Below are positions 27,199 through 35,880 of a DNA stretch of 45,624 nt, piece by piece (position 1 is the stretch's first letter; each line of letters starts with the position of its first letter). The position numbers and the translations under genes are program-made. Origin of the DNA: Pseudomonadota bacterium (GTDB lineage Bacteria; Pseudomonadota; Gammaproteobacteria; Xanthomonadales; Xanthomonadaceae); NCBI GenBank assembly GCA_018242465.1, contig JAFEBY010000080.1:1-45624 (forward strand), read 5' to 3'. The notes beneath the pieces were generated by a model. The model did no database searches. It saw only the letters and a list, made by a program, of their open reading frames with translations, and had not been told where the DNA came from.

Positions 27199-28176
27199 AT
27201 GAAGCAGTTGTTGGCACTGGCAACGATCCTGTCCGCTTCATCACCATTGATGGCGGCGACTGCCACGAATGCGGCCCAGTACGAAGTGGCGGCGCGCTAC
27301 CCGGTTTCCGGTGCCGGGCACTGGGATCTGCTCGCGGTAGATTCCGTGCATCACCACTTGTTCGTCAGTCGTGGTGATCGCGTGCAGGTGGTCGATACGA
27401 CAAGTGGCAAGGAAGTCGGCACGATCGCCGGCACCGACGGCGTGCACGGCATCGCGGTCGGTGCAAACGGCCATGGCTATACCACCAACGGCAAGTCCAA
27501 CAGTGTTACCGAATTCGACCTGGTGACACTGCAGCGCGTGCGTGACCTGCCGGTCAACGGGAAGTCACCGGATGCGGTGCTGTATGACGCCGGCACCCAT
27601 CGCCTGTTCGTGTTCAACGCCAGGAGCAACAACGCGTCGGTGCTTGATGCCGCTTCCGGCAAGGAAGTCGCGACGATCGCCTTCGACGGCAATCCGGAGC
27701 TGGCGGTTGCCGACGGGCGTGGGCATATTTTCCTCAACATCGAAAGCAACGCCCATCTGGTCGAGCTCGATGCGGTATCGGCGAAGATCGTCCACGAGTG
27801 GAAGATGGATGGTTGCGAAGAGCCGTCGGGCATCGCGATGGACGCCGGGCATCATCGGGTGTTCTCCACTTGTCAGAACAAGGTGCTGGCAGTGACCAAT
27901 GCCGACAATGGCCATGCGGTGGCGCGCGTGGCGATCGGGGAAGGCCCGGATGGCGCGGCGTTCGATCCGGCGACGCAGAGCGTGCTGGTGCCGCTGGGCA
28001 AGAGCGGTGCGCTGGACGTCATCCATGTGGAGGGTGGCGATCGTTTCCGCAAGACGCAATCGTTGCCGACGCAGGCGTCCGCACGCACGATCGTCCTGGA
28101 TGACAGCGATCATCGCGCCTATACCGTTGCCGCGAAATTCGGTCCGGCACCAGCGGGGGGGGCCGTCCGCCGATGA
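27199..28176 (+). CDS. YncE-like secreted beta-propeller protein, 3' end frameshifted at a G8 tract
   Basis: Exported protein with repeated beta-propeller blades (recurring KEVGTIAG, KEVATIAF, ARVAIGEGPDGAAF patterns), as in the YncE family. A signal peptide ends at about residue 19 (SSPLMA). As written the frame ends after 325 residues with AGGAVRR at 28176. The run of eight G at 28155-28162 is where the frame appears to slip: one extra G would continue into RPPMIDGSFSVLVLAPKGK and stop at 28223 (341 residues), an ending of the type seen in YncE-like relatives. The tail probably supplies the last strand closing the propeller. Mutation, phase variation or sequencing error are all possible. 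The function of the family is poorly known. Confidence 0.85.
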   Translation: MKQLLALATILSASSPLMAATATNAAQYEVAARYPVSGAGHWDLLAVDSVHHHLFVSRGDRVQVVDTTSGKEVGTIAGTDGVHGIAVGANGHGYTTNGKSNSVTEFDLVTLQRVRDLPVNGKSPDAVLYDAGTHRLFVFNARSNNASVLDAASGKEVATIAFDGNPELAVADGRGHIFLNIESNAHLVELDAVSAKIVHEWKMDGCEEPSGIAMDAGHHRVFSTCQNKVLAVTNADNGHAVARVAIGEGPDGAAFDPATQSVLVPLGKSGALDVIHVEGGDRFRKTQSLPTQASARTIVLDDSDHRAYTVAAKFGPAPAGGAVRR

Positions 28177-28227
28177 TCGATGGCAGTTTCTCGGTGCTGG
28201 TGCTGGCGCCGAAGGGCAAGTAACCCG

Positions 28228-29547
28228 TCAGCGGCCGTCGCGCAGCGCCTTGAGGAGTTTCTGCCCGGCGCGACCATCCACTGTCATGCCCAGTCGCTGC
28301 TGTTCCTGCTGGATGGCGGCGCGACTCGCGGTGCCGAGGACGCCGTCTGGGGTGCCGATGGCGTGGCCGCGCTTCAGCAGCAAACGCTGGAGATCGACAC
28401 GATCCGCACGCGACAGGCCGGGATCATCGGTGGGCCATGGCGTGTGCAAGCCCGATCCGCCACGTAGTCGATCCGACAACAGCGCGATCGCCAGTGCGTA
28501 GCTCTCGGCGGCGTTGTAGCTGTAGATCGCATCGAAGTTGCGGAATACCAGGAATGCAGGACCATTCACCCCCGCAGGCAGCAAGACTGCGGCTGGCGTG
28601 TCCGGTTCCAGCGGGATCGACTCGCCATCCACGCGATGGATGCCCTGCGCCTGCCACTGCGACAGCGCCTTGCGATTCTTGCGTCCGGCCTGCGCGCTGT
28701 TGAAACCGGCAGGGAGCTTCACTTCATATCCCCACGGCTGACCTTCGCGCCATCCCGATTTCAACAGGTAGTTCGCGGTGGATGCGAGCGCGTCAGGCGC
28801 ACTGCGCACCAGGTCGCGATGGCCATCGCCATCGAAATCGACCGCCATGCGGTTGTAGGTCGACGGCATGAATTGCGTTTGGCCGAACGCGCCTGCCCAC
28901 GAGCCTTTGAGGTCCTCGACCGCGACATCGCCACGTTGCGCGATCTTCAGCAGTTCGAAGAATTCGCTACGAAAATAGGCCTGGCGGCGACCGAAACACG
29001 ACAGCGTGCCGAGCGAGACCAGCAGCGGGCGGCGACCATTGATGCGGCCAAAATCGCTTTCCACGCCCCACACTGCGGTGACGGTGGCGGGGTCGACAGC
29101 GAAACGCGACTGCACCTGCGACAGCGTGGAAGCGTATTTCGCCATCATCGCGCGGCCGTCGTCGACACGCTTCTGGTCAACCAACCCGGCGAGATAGTCC
29201 CAGATCGCGGTGGTGAACTCGGGTTGGCGGTCGAGCAGTGGCAACACCGTCATGTCCGGGATCACGGTCATCGCATAGCGATCGAACGCCGACGAATCGA
29301 CGCCAGCCGCCATCGCCGGTTTGCGCAAGTCGGTCATGCAGGTATTGAACTGCATGAGTTCCTCGTTGGTCGGCAGCGGCGTTACTGCAGCAGGCGTGGG
29401 CGCAGGGGATTGCACTTGCGCCGGGGGGGCAGGCGGCGCGACGACGACGGGAGCCGGTGGCGCCGACTGCACAGGCTGTTGAGCGCAGGCGGCGAGCAGG
29501 GCGGTTGCGAACAGGCCGAGGGTCGGGCGCAGGGAGGGACGCATCAT
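28228..29547 (-). CDS. Membrane-bound lytic murein transglycosylase, MltB type, with peptidoglycan-binding domain
   Basis: Outer-membrane lipoprotein that cleaves peptidoglycan glycan strands forming 1,6-anhydro-muramyl ends. The 439-residue product has a lipobox LLAAC (C21), a Pro/Ala-rich linker to residue 60, a catalytic SLT domain with E163 in VWGVESDFGRINGRRP, the GSWAGAFGQTQFMPSTY motif, and a C-terminal peptidoglycan-binding repeat (DGVLGTASRAAIQQEQQRLG). The start at 29547 gives the signal peptide; a second ATG follows directly. Its stop lies five bases from the repaired end of the beta-propeller gene. Lipidation would depend on LspA in this window. Confidence 0.94.
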   Translation of the reverse strand: MMRPSLRPTLGLFATALLAACAQQPVQSAPPAPVVVAPPAPPAQVQSPAPTPAAVTPLPTNEELMQFNTCMTDLRKPAMAAGVDSSAFDRYAMTVIPDMTVLPLLDRQPEFTTAIWDYLAGLVDQKRVDDGRAMMAKYASTLSQVQSRFAVDPATVTAVWGVESDFGRINGRRPLLVSLGTLSCFGRRQAYFRSEFFELLKIAQRGDVAVEDLKGSWAGAFGQTQFMPSTYNRMAVDFDGDGHRDLVRSAPDALASTANYLLKSGWREGQPWGYEVKLPAGFNSAQAGRKNRKALSQWQAQGIHRVDGESIPLEPDTPAAVLLPAGVNGPAFLVFRNFDAIYSYNAAESYALAIALLSDRLRGGSGLHTPWPTDDPGLSRADRVDLQRLLLKRGHAIGTPDGVLGTASRAAIQQEQQRLGMTVDGRAGQKLLKALRDGR

Positions 29548-29621
29548 CGTCGTGACCGGGAATGCAGGATCGCCAGCATGCCACCGGTCGCGTGAATGCA
29601 CATCACACGCAAGGCCTGGAT

Positions 29622-29652
29622 ACGAAAAAGGCCGCGATACGGCCCTTTTCGT
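29622..29652 (-). terminator. Terminator downstream of the DUF937 gene
   Basis: ACGAAAAAGGCC (29622-29633) and GGCCCTTTTCGT (29641-29652) form a 12-bp stem with one mismatch around a seven-base loop. The A/T-rich outer ends provide a U tract on the minus strand just after the DUF937 stop. Confidence 0.8.
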
Positions 29653-29672
29653 GTGACTGCAGCGCGTCGGTA

Positions 29673-30278
29673 TCAGCTACGGCCGCCGAGTACGGAACCG
29701 AGCAATCCACCGATTCCACCTCCGCCACCGAGACTGCCGAGCACCTGGCCGAGCAGTCCGCCACCGGATTCGACATGTGACTGTTCTTGCTGCAGCACAT
29801 CGCTGACCGAATTCGCGTTGTTGCTGTCCGGATGCGAGAACATGCGCTTGGCGAGGTAGGCCATCACGATCGGCGCGAGGATCTTCATCAGCATCTGTGC
29901 CTGGTCGCTGCCGAGGCCGGTGGCCTGGCCGACCTGGTTCGACGCCTGTTGTTCCTGTCCGCCGAAGATGTGGCCGAGGATGCCACCGCCATCGGTTGCC
30001 GGCGTCGTTGCTTGCTGGCCGGTGACCGAACCCAGTACCGATCCCAGCAGTCCGCCGAGACCGCCACCGGCGGCATCACCATGATTCGCGCCGAGCACGC
30101 CGGCCAGTACGTCCGCGCCGCCGGGTTGGCTGGCGTTCTGTCCCAGCGCACCGACGATCATCGGCAAGGCCGCGCCGATCGCCTGTTGGGCCTGTGCCGG
30201 ATCCACCCCAAGCTGGCTGGCGACTTGCTGCACCGGAGCGCCCTGCATCTGGGAAAGAATGTCTTCGATCATGCTCAT
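29673..30278 (-). CDS. DUF937 (YidB-like) glycine-rich protein
   Basis: Protein of 201 residues whose first 60 residues (IEDILSQMQGAPVQQVASQLGVDPAQAQQAIGAALPMIVGAL in parts) match the DUF937 helical domain. The rest alternates Gly-rich spacers (GGGLGGLLGSVLGS, repeated at the C-terminus as GGGGGIGGLLGSVLGG) with a second helical block carrying ILAPIVMAYLAKRMF. No signal peptide or clear membrane helix is present. The start at 30278 is chosen over an upstream start at 30326. E. coli YidB relatives have no established role. The internal duplication of the GGLLGSVLG unit suggests two copies of a flexible tail. Confidence 0.85.
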   Translation of the reverse strand: MSMIEDILSQMQGAPVQQVASQLGVDPAQAQQAIGAALPMIVGALGQNASQPGGADVLAGVLGANHGDAAGGGLGGLLGSVLGSVTGQQATTPATDGGGILGHIFGGQEQQASNQVGQATGLGSDQAQMLMKILAPIVMAYLAKRMFSHPDSNNANSVSDVLQQEQSHVESGGGLLGQVLGSLGGGGGIGGLLGSVLGGRS

Positions 30279-30408
30279 CGTACGGATGTCCTGTTGAACG
30301 GGCGGAGCCCTGAATGATGCCGCCAACTTAAGGGGGCGATTGTTACGGTCATGTGTGGGTCGGCGTGTACGCTGTGGAGATGATCACAAACATGCACATC
30401 GGTTCGGC

Positions 30409-31104
30409 ATGAGCAGTCGTGCCTCGCGCCTGTTGCGCCTGCTGGACTTGCTGCGCAGCCGCCGCCGGCCGATGACGGGCGCTCGCCTGGCGGAACGGCT
30501 GGGCGTGAGCCTGCGTACGGTCTATCGCGACATCGCGGTCTTGCGCGAGCAAGGCGCGGACATCGAAGGCGACCCCGGCACCGGCTACATGCTCCGCCAC
30601 GGCTATTTGTTGCCGGCGCTGATGTTCGGGCGCGATGAACTGGAGGCGTTGACCTTGGGTGCGCGCTGGGTATCGCTGCAGGGCGACTCCGAATTGGCGC
30701 AAGCCGCGAATGATGCCTTGCAGCGATTGGCCTCGGTATTGCCGGATGCGTTGCGATTGGAGATCGAGACCAGTGGCCTGCTGGTGCCGAAGAATTGCAT
30801 GGAGGTCCCGGATGAGCCGTGGTTGCCTGTGTTGCGGCGCGCCATCCGCGACGAACATGTGGTGGTGATGCACTACGTCGATCTCCACGGCAACAGCAGC
30901 GAACGCAGGATCTGGCCATTCGCGATGGCATTCTTCGCCAATGTGCGGATGCTCGCGGCGTGGTGCGAACTGCGCCAGGATTTCCGTCATTTCCGTGCCG
31001 ACCGCGTGCTCGCGCTGGAAGACAGTGGCCAGCGGTATAGCGTGCGCCGTCCCACGCTGATGCGGCGCTGGCGTGACCAGACCGGCTATGGGCCGCGGGA
31101 GTAA
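30409..31104 (+). CDS. YafY-like HTH/WYL-domain transcriptional regulator
   Basis: DNA-binding regulator of 231 residues. The N-terminal DeoR-like helix-turn-helix is GARLAERLGVSLRTVYRDIAVL, followed by GADIEGDPGTGYML, and the C-terminus carries a WYL-type sensor domain (HVVVMHYVDLHG, then WPFAMAFFANVRMLAAWCELR). The ATG at 30409 starts at SSRASRLLRLLDLL; a longer frame from 30340 has no homology-like sequence. A perfect palindrome lies four bases after its stop and upstream of gst, so it probably controls the gst-GFA pair. The ligand is unknown. Confidence 0.92.
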   Translation: MSSRASRLLRLLDLLRSRRRPMTGARLAERLGVSLRTVYRDIAVLREQGADIEGDPGTGYMLRHGYLLPALMFGRDELEALTLGARWVSLQGDSELAQAANDALQRLASVLPDALRLEIETSGLLVPKNCMEVPDEPWLPVLRRAIRDEHVVVMHYVDLHGNSSERRIWPFAMAFFANVRMLAAWCELRQDFRHFRADRVLALEDSGQRYSVRRPTLMRRWRDQTGYGPRE

Positions 31105-31108
31105 TCAC

Positions 31109-31129
31109 TGCTGACAGATTCTGTCAGCA
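31109..31129. promoter_or_regulatory. Perfect palindrome, probable WYL-regulator operator for gst
   Basis: Arms TGCTGACAG (31109-31117) and CTGTCAGCA (31121-31129) are perfect nine-base inverted repeats around ATT. The left arm contains CTGACA, a near-consensus -35. It begins four bases after the regulator stop and ends 40 bases before the gst ATG. Confidence 0.7.
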
Positions 31130-31169
31130 TGGCCGCTAGGCTGTCCCCAACCCAAACCGGACGCCTGCA

Positions 31170-31814
31170 ATGAACGACACCTTGATTTTCTACACACATC
31201 CGATGTCGCGTGGCCGCGTCACCCGCTGGATGCTGGAAGAAACCGGGCTGCCCTACGAAACCGTGGTTCTCGAATACGGCACCACGATGAAGGCGCCGGA
31301 ATATCTCGCGATCAATCCGATGGGCAAGGTCCCGGCCCTGAAGCATGGCGACGTCGTGATCACCGAAAACGCGGCGATCTGCAGCTATCTTGCCGATCTT
31401 GTGCCGGAAAAGAAGTTGGCCCCGGCGCTGGGGTCAAAGGAACGCGGCGGCTACTACCGCTGGTTGTATTTCCTTGCTGGCCCCGCGGAGTCGATGCTGA
31501 CCGCCAAACGCACCGGGCACTTCGCGCCTGCAATGCATGCCGGCTACGGCAACGAAGGCGACGCACTGGATGTGTTGGAAAGCGCGCTGGTCGACAGGGA
31601 CCACCTGGTTGGCGATCACTTCACCGCACTGGATCTTTACACTGCCGCGTTCCTCGGGTTCTACTTGCGTACGGGTGTGATCGAGCCGCGTCCAGCATTC
31701 ACCCGCTTCGCGCGCTTGCACGCCGCACGCCCGGCCTTTGCCCGCGCCTACGAAATCGATGCCATGCTGTTGGCCGACCATCCGCACCCCGAGCTGCAGG
31801 GGGTTGCAGCCTGA
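31170..31814 (+). CDS. gst: Glutathione S-transferase family protein
   Basis: Cytosolic enzyme that conjugates or isomerises electrophiles with glutathione. The 214-residue product has the thioredoxin-fold N-terminal domain (LIFYTHPMSRGRVTRWMLEETGLPYE) with the cis-Pro motif GKVPAL and the glutathione-contacting ENAAICSYLAD, then an all-helical C-terminal domain with HFTALDLYTAAFLGFYL. The catalytic Ser/Cys position has SRGR after THPM. It stands between a WYL regulator and a GFA-family gene, 13 bases before the latter, suggesting a small detoxification unit. Substrate unknown. Confidence 0.94.
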   Translation: MNDTLIFYTHPMSRGRVTRWMLEETGLPYETVVLEYGTTMKAPEYLAINPMGKVPALKHGDVVITENAAICSYLADLVPEKKLAPALGSKERGGYYRWLYFLAGPAESMLTAKRTGHFAPAMHAGYGNEGDALDVLESALVDRDHLVGDHFTALDLYTAAFLGFYLRTGVIEPRPAFTRFARLHAARPAFARAYEIDAMLLADHPHPELQGVAA

Positions 31815-31827
31815 GAGGAGGAACGAA

Positions 31828-32232
31828 ATGAACAAGACCTACCACGGCAGTTGCCACTGCGGCACGGTGAAATACCAGGCCGACCTCGATCTTGCGCAAG
31901 GCACCGGCAAGTGCAATTGCACGTATTGCCTGAAGATCCGCAATTGGAGCGCGCGCGCCGGCAATCTCAAGATATTGCAAGGGCAGGACGCGCTGGCCGA
32001 TTACGGCAAGGAGTGGCCGGGCGGCAACCTGCACCACCGTTTCTGCGGCAAATGCGGCGTCACGCTGTACACGCATGGTCACATTCCGGAAGCCGGCGGC
32101 GATTTCCTCTCGGTGCAGGTGAACACCCTGGACGATGCCAGTGTCGACGAGTTGATGTCGGGCCCGGTGCGTCATTCCGATGGGCGCAACGACAACTGGA
32201 TGAATCCACCGACGGATATCCGGCATCTTTGA
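31828..32232 (+). CDS. GFA-family (glutathione-dependent formaldehyde-activating-like) zinc protein
   Basis: Small protein of 134 residues with the CENP-V/GFA fold. Zinc-binding cysteines occur as CHCGTVKY, CNCTYC and CGKCG, the GFA pattern. The ATG at 31828 follows a strong GAGAGGAGG site at 31813-31821. Family members are named after an enzyme from Paracoccus said to assist formaldehyde-glutathione adduct formation, but most, including this one, have no proven reaction. Cotranscription with gst is likely from the short gap. Together with the glutathione transferase it suggests handling of aldehydes or electrophiles. Confidence 0.92.
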   Translation: MNKTYHGSCHCGTVKYQADLDLAQGTGKCNCTYCLKIRNWSARAGNLKILQGQDALADYGKEWPGGNLHHRFCGKCGVTLYTHGHIPEAGGDFLSVQVNTLDDASVDELMSGPVRHSDGRNDNWMNPPTDIRHL

Positions 32233-32306
32233 GCATCGTCATCGTCGAGCAATGTGCTGGTGTCTGCCAGCCCGCAAGGCAAGCAGCCGTGAAGCGATGC
32301 GTCGGG

Positions 32307-34877
32307 TCAGCCCAGCGCCTTTAGGCGATACAACGCTTCCAGTGCCTGTTTCGGCGTGAGTTCGTCGGGATCGATGCCGGCGAGTGCATCGAGTGCCGCG
32401 GAACGCGGCGCGAACAGGCCGATCTGCTGCGGGTTGTCGAGCGTGTCGGCGGTCAGTGGTGCCTGTGCCGTGGTGTCGTCACGGCCGTGCCGTTCGAGTT
32501 CGGCAAGCCGTGCACGCGCATCGCGTACCACCGATTTCGGCAAGCCTGCCAGTGCAGCCACTTGCAGGCCGAAGCTGCGGTTGGCCGGGCCATCCTTTAC
32601 AGAATGCATGAACACCAGTGCGTCCCCGTGTTCGACGGCATCGAGATGGACGTTGGCGATGCCGCTGTCCGCCTGTGCGAGTGCCGTGAGTTCGAAGTAG
32701 TGGGTGGCGAACAGAGTGAAGCTGCGATTGGTTTCGGCCAGGTGGCGCGCGCAGGCATCGGCCAGCGCCAGGCCGTCGTAGGTCGAGGTGCCGCGGCCGA
32801 TTTCATCCATCAGCACCAGCGATTGCGCGGTGGCGTGGTGGAGGATGTAGCTGGTCTCGCTCATCTCGACCATGAAGGTCGACTGGCCCTTGGCAAGATC
32901 GTCGCCGGCGCCGATGCGGGTGAGGATGCGATCAACCGGGCCGATGCGCGCACTGGATGCCGGGACGAAACTGCCGATGTTGGCCAACAGCACGATCAGC
33001 GCGACCTGGCGCATGTAGGTGCTCTTGCCGCCCATGTTGGGGCCGGTGATGACGAGCATGCGGCGTTCGGGCGAGAGGTCGAGGTCGTTGGGCGTGAACG
33101 GATCCTCGCGGACGGCTTCCACCACCGGATGGCGGCCGCGCTCGATATGGAGTTGGGGCGCATCGACCAGCTCCGGGGCGCGCCAGTCGAGGGCGTCTGC
33201 GCGTTCGGCGAAGCAGGCCAGTACGTCAAGCTCCGACAACGCGGCGGCGCAATGCTTCAATGGGTCGAGATCGACATTCAGCGCATCGAGCAGGCCGTCG
33301 TACAACTGCTTCTCGCGCGCCAGCGAACGTTCGCGTGCAGACAACACCTTGTCCTCGAAGGATTTCAATTCTTCGGTGATGTAGCGTTCGGCATTCGTCA
33401 GTGTCTGCCGCCGCGTGTAATGCACTGGTGCCTTCTCGGCCTGGGCCTTGCCGAGTTCGATGTAGTAGCCATGGACGCGGTTGTAGCCGACCTTCAGCGT
33501 GGCGATGCCGGTGGCTTCACGCTCGCGTTGCTCGAGGTCGACCAGGAACTGGTCGGCGTTGGTCGAGAGCGTGCGCAGTTCGTCGAGTTCGGCATCGTAG
33601 CCTTCGGCGATCACGCCGCCATCGCGGGCGAGCAGCGGTGGCTGCGCGACGACGGCGGCTTCCAGCAATTGGGCGATGTCGTCGTGCTGGCCGAGTTCGG
33701 TAGCGAGTGCCTGCAACCGCGGTGAATCAAGGTCGGCGAGTTGCGCAGAAATGCGCGGCGTCAGCGCCAGGCCATCGCGCAAAGTGGAAAGATCGCGCGG
33801 ACGCGCGCTGCGCAGTGCGATGCGGGTGAGGATGCGTTCAAGGTCGCCGAGGCCGCGGAAGGTTTCGCGCAGGCCGTCGAGTTTCCCGGAGTCCAGCAAG
33901 GACGTGACCGCATGCTGGCGTGCGCGCACGATGCCGTGGTCGCGCAGGGGGCGATGGAGCCAGCGCCGCAGCAGGCGTCCCCCCATCGGCGAGATGGTGG
34001 AATCGAGCACGCCGAGCAGCGTGTTCTTCGTGTCGCCATCGATGCGGGTGTCGAGTTCGAGATGGCGCCGTGTCGCTGCGTTCATCGCGATGGCGTCGTC
34101 GCCGGATTCCACCGCAATCGAAGTGAGATGCGGCAGGCGCTGCTTCTGGGTTTCCTCGACATAACCGAGCAATGCACCGAGCGCGGCGATCGCGTGCGGC
34201 GCATCCTCGATGCCGTAGGCGCCGAGATCGTGCACGTTGAAGAAATCGATCAGCTTGCGGCGGCCGCTGTCGACATCGAACAACCAGGGCGCACGCTTGC
34301 GCACGCCACCGCGCTGCGTCACGAACTCTGGCCAGCCGTCTTCATCGGCGATCAGCAGTTCGGCGGGATCGAGCCGTGCCAGTTCCGCTTCAAGGGCATC
34401 GGTATCGCGCAATTGCGCCGCCATCATCCGGCCGCCGGCGAGATCCGCCCAGGCCAGACCGACACCATCGCGTCCGCGTGCCACTGCCATCAACAGGGTA
34501 TCGCGACGATCCTGCAGCAGCGCCTCGTCGGTCACCGTGCCCGGTGTGACGATCCGCACCACCTTGCGTTCGACCAATCCCTTCGACGTCGCTGGATCAC
34601 CGATCTGCTCGCAAATCGCCACCGATTCGCCCAGCGCCACCAGTCGCGCGAGATAGCTTTCGTAGGCATGCACCGGGACGCCGGCCATGGGGATCGGCTG
34701 TCCCGCGCTCTGGCCACGTTGGGTCAGGGTGATGTCGAGCAATTTCGCCGCACGGCGGGCGTCGTCGTAGAACAGTTCGTAGAAATCGCCCATCCGGAAC
34801 AGCAGCAGCACGTCGGGGTGTTCCGCCTTGGCAGCGAAATATTGCTTCATCAGAGGCGTGTGTTCGGCTGCAGACAT
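32307..34877 (-). CDS. mutS: DNA mismatch repair protein MutS
   Basis: Mismatch-recognition ATPase that starts methyl-directed repair with MutL. The 856-residue product has the mismatch-binding Phe-x-Glu as F32-Y33-E34, the lever and clamp domains, Walker [10 protein letters not shown] at 612-620, and [10 protein letters not shown] and [16 protein letters not shown]. Length is normal. The start at 34877 gives [12 protein letters not shown], the usual N-terminus; the frame continues upstream without homology. It is divergent from pncC across 57 bases. Downstream, 74 bases separate it from the GFA gene and contain no clear terminator. Confidence 0.98.
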   Translation of the reverse strand: MSAAEHTPLMKQYFAAKAEHPDVLLLFRMGDFYELFYDDARRAAKLLDITLTQRGQSAGQPIPMAGVPVHAYESYLARLVALGESVAICEQIGDPATSKGLVERKVVRIVTPGTVTDEALLQDRRDTLLMAVARGRDGVGLAWADLAGGRMMAAQLRDTDALEAELARLDPAELLIADEDGWPEFVTQRGGVRKRAPWLFDVDSGRRKLIDFFNVHDLGAYGIEDAPHAIAALGALLGYVEETQKQRLPHLTSIAVESGDDAIAMNAATRRHLELDTRIDGDTKNTLLGVLDSTISPMGGRLLRRWLHRPLRDHGIVRARQHAVTSLLDSGKLDGLRETFRGLGDLERILTRIALRSARPRDLSTLRDGLALTPRISAQLADLDSPRLQALATELGQHDDIAQLLEAAVVAQPPLLARDGGVIAEGYDAELDELRTLSTNADQFLVDLEQREREATGIATLKVGYNRVHGYYIELGKAQAEKAPVHYTRRQTLTNAERYITEELKSFEDKVLSARERSLAREKQLYDGLLDALNVDLDPLKHCAAALSELDVLACFAERADALDWRAPELVDAPQLHIERGRHPVVEAVREDPFTPNDLDLSPERRMLVITGPNMGGKSTYMRQVALIVLLANIGSFVPASSARIGPVDRILTRIGAGDDLAKGQSTFMVEMSETSYILHHATAQSLVLMDEIGRGTSTYDGLALADACARHLAETNRSFTLFATHYFELTALAQADSGIANVHLDAVEHGDALVFMHSVKDGPANRSFGLQVAALAGLPKSVVRDARARLAELERHGRDDTTAQAPLTADTLDNPQQIGLFAPRSAALDALAGIDPDELTPKQALEALYRLKALG

Positions 34878-34934
34878 GTGGTGCGGGCGATGGGCGTGAT
34901 CGGCTATTGTCACGCATCCCGCCCGAGACTTCCG

Positions 34935-35435
34935 ATGACCGGCATTCCCAGCGACGCCGAACTCCAGCGCCTGATCCACGAAGTCGCCGCCTGGCTGCAG
35001 GCGCAGCGGCTGTCGCTGGTCACCGCCGAAAGCTGTACCGGGGGCTGGATCGCCAAGCTGGCGACCGATGTCGCCGGCTCATCGGCGTGGTTCGACTGCG
35101 GGATGGTCGCCTACAGTTACGAGGCCAAGCAGGCGTTGCTTGGCGTGCGTCCGCAGACGCTTGAGCTGCAGGGTGCGGTCAGCCGCGAATGCGCGATCGA
35201 GATGGTGTCGGGCGCGCTGATCCATTCGGGTGCCAACATCGCGGTGGCGGTCACCGGGATCGCCGGCCCCGGTGGCGGGAGCGACGACAAGCCGGTTGGC
35301 ACGGTCTGGATCGGCTGGAAGCGCCGCGGCGGTTACGCGCATGCCAAGGTCTTCCATTTCGATGGTGATCGCGAAGCGGTGCGCCGGCAGACAGTAGCGA
35401 CGGCCTTGCGCGGATTGATGGACGACGTGGTCTAG
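34935..35435 (+). CDS. pncC: Nicotinamide-nucleotide amidase (PncC/CinA C-terminal family)
   Basis: Stand-alone CinA C-terminal domain that deamidates NMN to nicotinate mononucleotide in NAD recycling. The 166-residue product shows [21 protein letters not shown] and [21 protein letters not shown] in pieces diagnostic of the family. The ATG at 34935 begins at [12 protein letters not shown]. Its TAG shares the sequence CTAG with the stop of the convergent YchJ gene. The mutS-cinA-lexA-recA-recX neighbourhood is conserved in Xanthomonadales, and the gene is often named cinA there. Confidence 0.95.
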   Translation: MTGIPSDAELQRLIHEVAAWLQAQRLSLVTAESCTGGWIAKLATDVAGSSAWFDCGMVAYSYEAKQALLGVRPQTLELQGAVSRECAIEMVSGALIHSGANIAVAVTGIAGPGGGSDDKPVGTVWIGWKRRGGYAHAKVFHFDGDREAVRRQTVATALRGLMDDVV

Positions 35436-35812
35436 TCGATCACGCCATCCACATAGAACCAGTCACCGCTTTCGCGCACGAAGCGGCTGCGCTCGTGCAA
35501 GTCGCGGCGCGCACCGTTGTCCAGGCAGCGCGCGATGAATTCCACCTCGGCATGATCGACGTCGATCGCGTGATGTGCGATCACCTTCAGGCGCAGCCAT
35601 TTCAGTGTTGCGTCGGTGGGCAGCAGCGGTGGTTGTGGGCGCGTCGTGGGATGCCAGCTCATCAATAAATAGTCTTCGAGCCCCATCACGTAGGCGCTGT
35701 AGCGGGAGCGCATCAGGGCCTCGGCATCGTGGGCCGGAATGCCTGCGTGGAGTGGTCCGCAGCAGCCCGCATAGATGCGGGCGGGATCGCAGGGGCAGGG
35801 GCGGGCATTCAT
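35432..35812 (-). CDS. YchJ-family (UPF0225) protein with SEC-C motif
   Basis: Small protein of 126 residues with an N-terminal zinc-binding SEC-C-like motif (CPCDPARIYAGCCGPLH) followed by the YchJ domain, recognised by EALMRSRYSAYVMGLEDYLL and the C-terminal RSRFVRESGDWFYVDG. The family has an NTF2-like fold and no established function. The gene converges on pncC, sharing a CTAG that reads as TAG on both strands. Its upstream end lies 33 bases from the lexA -35, on the opposite strand. No signal peptide is seen. Confidence 0.93.
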   Translation of the reverse strand: MNARPCPCDPARIYAGCCGPLHAGIPAHDAEALMRSRYSAYVMGLEDYLLMSWHPTTRPQPPLLPTDATLKWLRLKVIAHHAIDVDHAEVEFIARCLDNGARRDLHERSRFVRESGDWFYVDGVID

Positions 35813-35844
35813 GGCCGGGTATTGCAGCAGATCGGGCGGGGTGA

Positions 35845-35873
35845 TTGACAGAGCAGTTTGTTAGCAGTATTAC
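35845..35873 (+). promoter_or_regulatory. Promoter of lexA
   Basis: TTGACA (35845-35850, consensus) and TATTAC (35868-35873) are 17 bases apart. The predicted start is at about 35880-35881, at the ATG itself, so the lexA mRNA may be leaderless or nearly so. Confidence 0.65.
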
Positions 35874-35879
35874 TACTCA
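35861..35879 (+). promoter_or_regulatory. LexA box (TTAG-N6-TACTA type)
   Basis: TTAGCAGTATTACTACTCA fits the TTAG-N6-TACTA core reported for Xylella/Xanthomonas LexA and is nearly palindromic. It covers the lexA -10, so LexA would block its own promoter. Confidence 0.8.
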
Positions 35880-35880
35880 C

